A DNA stretch of 23,681 nucleotides from Pelargonium cotyledonis. Taxonomy: Eukaryota; Streptophyta; Magnoliopsida; Geraniales; Geraniaceae. Positions 20,601-23,681 of the stretch are shown piece after piece. The stretch is from NCBI GenBank assembly GCA_036897625.1, contig JAYMTA010000849.1, positions 1 through 23,681 on the forward strand, in the 5' to 3' direction. The first letter of the stretch is position 1. The number at the start of each line of letters is the position of its first letter. The translations under genes were made by a program, and so were the position numbers. The notes beneath the pieces were generated by a model. That model ran no database searches and was not told where the DNA came from. It worked only from the letters and a program-made list of their open reading frames with translations.

Positions 20601-22568
20601 CTGTCCTTAGGACCTGCCGATACCATAATATTCATCAAATTATCCAAATTTACTTTATTGACTCTTGTTAAACTGAGAATAAGATTATGACTCGGGAAAG
20701 GTAATTAAGAGAGCTAAGCAAACGATTTAATCTTCTAATTTTCATATTTGTGGTCTAGGATTGAACTGTAGGGGACGTACTAGAACAATGGATAAAACAG
20801 ACTTGATGTCAACTTGACAAAACTGATAACAATAACACAACTCTTTTAAGTTAATTATGTAAAGTAAAATATGTTTGTGAAATGCAGTCATTAACTATAT
20901 GTGATGAGGATGAGCCATGGGACTACAGCCAAGGTGTTGTCTTGTGACCTTGAGGTCACAGGTTCAAGTTAGGGAAATAATCTCTCTACAAAAGCAGGGT
21001 AAACATAAGTGACCCTCCCCAGTCCCGCACAATGGTGGGAATCTTGTGAATTGGACCTTGTGATTCTTGTTCATTCTTTGGCTTAATATAATCATTAACT
21101 CTTAGGGATATTCAGTGAACATATTATGAAACACAATACCGCTAGCGGGGTACCACACGCAACAAGCCGAACTCCATTATCTCGACAGTAACTTAGAAGA
21201 GGCTCATACTCCTGCCAGCGTTGAGGCGGCCAATGTGGTGTATATGATTTTAATGTTTCTGCATCTATCCTGCCAGGGCAGAAATGTGATGAGAACTATG
21301 TTTACTTCAATTCTTATTCCAAATATTTAAATAATCATAATGTATCAGAAGCAATACGCATAACAATATACCAATCATAAAACTCTCCGCACATCCCATA
21401 GTCCAAAATGTATAAATAAATGCACATTTTGAAAAAAATGACAGAAAATTCTAATGAAGGATAGACAAACAAGAATATTTGCAGTATCGAAGCCCAAGAA
21501 ACTGTACAGAGTAATTCTTGCTTAACAGTAAAATGGATACTGTATATATTTGTGTTTCTACATCCTCAGAGTTCTGGATTTCTGAATAGCATTGCTCATT
21601 GTCACATATTTATATTCTTCACCAAAGTTTCTTCACTTTTTTATCAGATCACAAAACAAAAACACGTGATATAGGCGAAAAAAGTTGTCATTGATCATGA
21701 ACAGCAACAATTAATTTTATCTAAATCATCTATGTTTAGTTAAAAATTCAACACAAACAACAAAAGTTCTTCCTGAAATTCCTAATAAATAATCACTCAA
21801 AACCATTTAACAGTCAATATAGATTTGCAGTAGCCATCAAGTTGCTAAAACTTTAGTAGAGTGCATAATATACTGTAAGAAGACAAACCTTTTGTCAAAG
21901 TATTGATTGAGCTGCTCTTGTACATCACAAGGCAACGCCTCCATCGCCAACGAAACCGGCCTGTCCATCTCTGCACATCTCTTCCTCAAATTCTTCACGA
22001 TTTCAAGCTCCAAATCCTTATCGTCGCGAATTGGAACTTGCTCGGCTTCCCCCAAATACACAATCCGAGCATTCATCAGCTTCTCCCACACCTTCCGCTT
22101 GTCCTTCCCAACCGCCAGAGGCTCTCCAATCGCCGTCGCGTCATAAATTCTCGACGTTATCACCTCCTCCTTCTTCTCCTCCACCTTAGCAGCCGCAGGC
22201 ACCGTAGATGTCCCCGTTCCCATTCCCGTCGCCGTCGCTGTCGCTGTCTCCAGCGGCTTCTCCTCCCCCCTCGCCACTGAAGACCGCAGAAAACACGCTC
22301 CGACTGCCATGAACGAAGTGAGCAACGCTTCTCGCCTCTTCATCACCGGCACTTGGCGACTCTCTTCGGGAGATTCGGTAGCATTCCGGATGGATAGACT
22401 GACTCGGCGGTGCTTCCCGGCCGAAATCCTCCGTGGAAAGTGCTCTCCGGCGGCGAATTGGCGACGGGTTATATTTTCTGATGGGAGGCATCGAAAACGA
22501 AGAGAAGGGCGTGGGTGCACAACGACAGGTCGCGAGCAGCTGAAGCCTCTGGTGGTGTGGGGCTTCAT
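17699..22568 (-). CDS. RETICULATA-RELATED 5/6-type plastid protein (ChaN-like plus DUF3411)
   Basis: Exons, in transcript order: 22568-21889, 21269-21140, 20613-20083, 19440-19333 (5' end uncertain), 19201-18656, 18344-18231 and 17860-17699. They give about 756 residues, close to the family. The Ser/Arg-rich N terminus looks like a transit peptide. A later [17 protein letters not shown] segment (from about residue 77) has a twin Arg and hydrophobic core, so thylakoid targeting is possible. The ChaN/DUF399-like region follows ([14 protein letters not shown], then [16 protein letters not shown]). The DUF3411 part contains [22 protein letters not shown], then [37 protein letters not shown] and [22 protein letters not shown], including probable membrane helices. 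Relatives affect leaf mesophyll development and plastid membranes. The exon 3 to 4 junction is not settled: CAG|GT at 20083 is in phase with an acceptor at 19440, but other choices exist. Confidence 0.88.
20897..21091 (+). mobile_element. Au-type SINE within intron 2 of the RETICULATA-related gene
   Basis: The element carries the B-box-like GAGGTCACAGGTTCAAGTTAGG, then a body with CTCTCTACAAAAGCAGGGTAA, GACCCTCCCCAGTCCCGCA and ATGGTGGGAATCTTGTG. This order resembles the plant Au SINE consensus. Direct repeats TCATTAACT at 20888-20896 and 21092-21100 flank it exactly. It lies in antisense orientation to the host gene, starts 284 bases past exon 3 and stops about 50 bases from the exon 2 donor. 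The A-box region is degenerate. Confidence 0.65.
22198..22255. repeat. Trinucleotide-derived coding repeat in RER exon 1
   Basis: Imperfect GTCGCC/GTCGCT units on the plus strand encode the Thr/Ala and Thr/Gly-rich run [14 protein letters not shown] at about residues 108-121. This is a low-complexity linker between the targeting region and the ChaN-like domain. Length changes in units of three or six are expected. Confidence 0.65.
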
Positions 22569-23627
22569 TTCAGAATTTTGATATGGTCCGACTGGTCAGT
22601 ACTGGTAGTTTAGTTTAGTTAAGGCTGTGTACACTTGTGCGTGACTGTACATGGATGTGGATCCTTTTTTAGCCACAAGAACTTGTTGTTCCTATTCTGC
22701 AATTTGGTTTCATATTCAAATATCTGTGCGTCCGTAGATCATGAAATTAATAGTTTGCAACAAGTGGTTGTGAATAATACAGGAAACATATTCACCAAAT
22801 TTACATTTTATTCATTTATCTTCTTTATGTGGTTGTAGTTTGGAACTTTCAGATTTCTCAGTTACCTTTTCAATTCGATAACAATCGAGTTGATTATTTA
22901 TTTATTTTTTTGCATGGTTACTTTGTGTTATTGTTCACTTCAAATACTTTTAGAGACTTTGAATTATTTACTCAAAAATTAAATCAACAATTGTGTGGAT
23001 CAATTGATAAAAAATTGTTACAACTTAATATGAAGTTTTTGAAAAATGTTTGATTTTAACTAATAGAAAAAATAAAAATCTCAACCAAATCTTTATAACT
23101 TGAGATAAAATCGAGTCAAATAAATGAGAATATGTCACATTATAAAATAATATATCTATCTATTTTACCCAAGCTAACATGTGTTGTGTCTTGATTAAAA
23201 GACTCTAATTTATACTCTTTTTTGTTGATCAAAAGAGTAATTGATGCGCATGTTTTGACTTGGTCAATTTCGGCACACTGAAGTGTGTTGTCATCTTGTT
23301 CGAGTGTTAGAGAGTTTTTTCTACAGTTATTTCTAGTCTTGAAACCTTGCAAGTTTTTCGGTCCTGGGGTCAAGCATATTGCATGTGCAAGATAGTACAC
23401 CATTGAGCATAGACTCAATATGTGTTTTTGAGACACCTCATCAAACGCGAGAATAAGAATCTCAACAAAAAAGCACAAAAGCTAGAGAAAACAATAGATA
23501 TAAAAAGCTTCAACTCTCAAGTATAACAAATGTGAATTGTGACTTGTTTTTCTTATTAAAGCACATCCAATGAAATGCTAGAAAGACTCAAAAAGTCTTA
23601 GAGCTTGTTTGTCAAGTTTAGATCATG
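22569..23627. other. AT-rich intergenic sequence right of the RER gene
   Basis: The left part should contain the RER promoter. A 112-codon minus-strand frame at 23140-23478 has no recognisable domain and ordinary AT-rich composition, so I do not call it a gene. No transposon termini were identified. Confidence 0.4.
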
Positions 23628-23677
23628 TCGGTAAGTTTCGGTAAGTTTCGTTAAGGAGCTGAAAGTCTCGGTAAGTT
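23628..23677. repeat. Short TCGGTAAGTT repeats at window edge
   Basis: TCGGTAAGTT occurs at 23628-23637, again directly at 23638-23647, and at 23668-23677. The array may continue past the window end, so its full size and nature are unknown. Confidence 0.6.
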
Positions 23678-23681
23678 GCTG

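Noticed and set aside
23140..23478. 112-codon minus-strand frame
   Set aside because: No recognisable domain, no conserved motifs and no splice partners; chance frames of this size occur in such sequence.
1..23681. Biosynthetic gene cluster or bacterial-type defence system
   Set aside because: The genes belong to unrelated plant families, point in mixed directions and share no pathway.

Overview
This window is nuclear DNA from a flowering plant, almost certainly a eudicot. The evidence is short exons separated by AT-rich GT...AG introns, plant-specific protein families (RETICULATA-related, ERD15-like, CAN nuclease, arogenate dehydrogenase), plant promoter motifs, and plant SINE, LINE and hAT-type debris. 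I cannot name the species from sequence alone.

Layout from left to right. (1) 912-1671, plus: a small Sel1-like repeat protein behind a cluster of Site II (TGGGCY) motifs. (2) 2200-2383: a 184-bp hAT-type MITE with an 8-bp target duplication. (3) 3006-4836, minus: a complete nine-exon Ca2+-dependent staphylococcal-type nuclease of the CAN1/CAN2 family with two ABRE-like boxes upstream. (4) 6346-7443, minus: a second CAN copy that lacks a recognisable first exon, has an in-frame stop and has lost four of the introns of its neighbour. (5) 8696-9089, plus: a 75-residue ATX1/CCH-like metallochaperone-type HMA protein. (6) 9375-9880, minus: an ERD15/CID-type PAM2 protein. (7) About 10.0-14.5 kb: a gene-poor block containing two tRNA-derived SINEs, simple repeats, a diverged direct repeat, a large 5'-truncated LINE and other debris. 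(8) 15180-17051, plus: a seven-exon TyrA-type arogenate dehydrogenase without an obvious plastid transit peptide. (9) 17699-22568, minus and convergent with it: a RETICULATA-RELATED 5/6-type plastid membrane protein (ChaN-like plus DUF3411), with an Au-type SINE in intron 2. The last 1.1 kb holds no gene I can support.

The genes are unrelated housekeeping or stress genes, not a pathway cluster. As I recall the Arabidopsis map, CAN and RER5/6 genes are also close neighbours on two chromosomes, so their co-occurrence here looks like old microsynteny. The features most worth checking are the decaying CAN duplicate with its mosaic intron loss, the apparently non-plastidic arogenate dehydrogenase, the loss of palmitoylatable cysteines in the intact CAN, the HMA start codon created inside a tandem duplication, and an unresolved splice junction in the RER gene. 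I found no evidence of a new multi-gene system.
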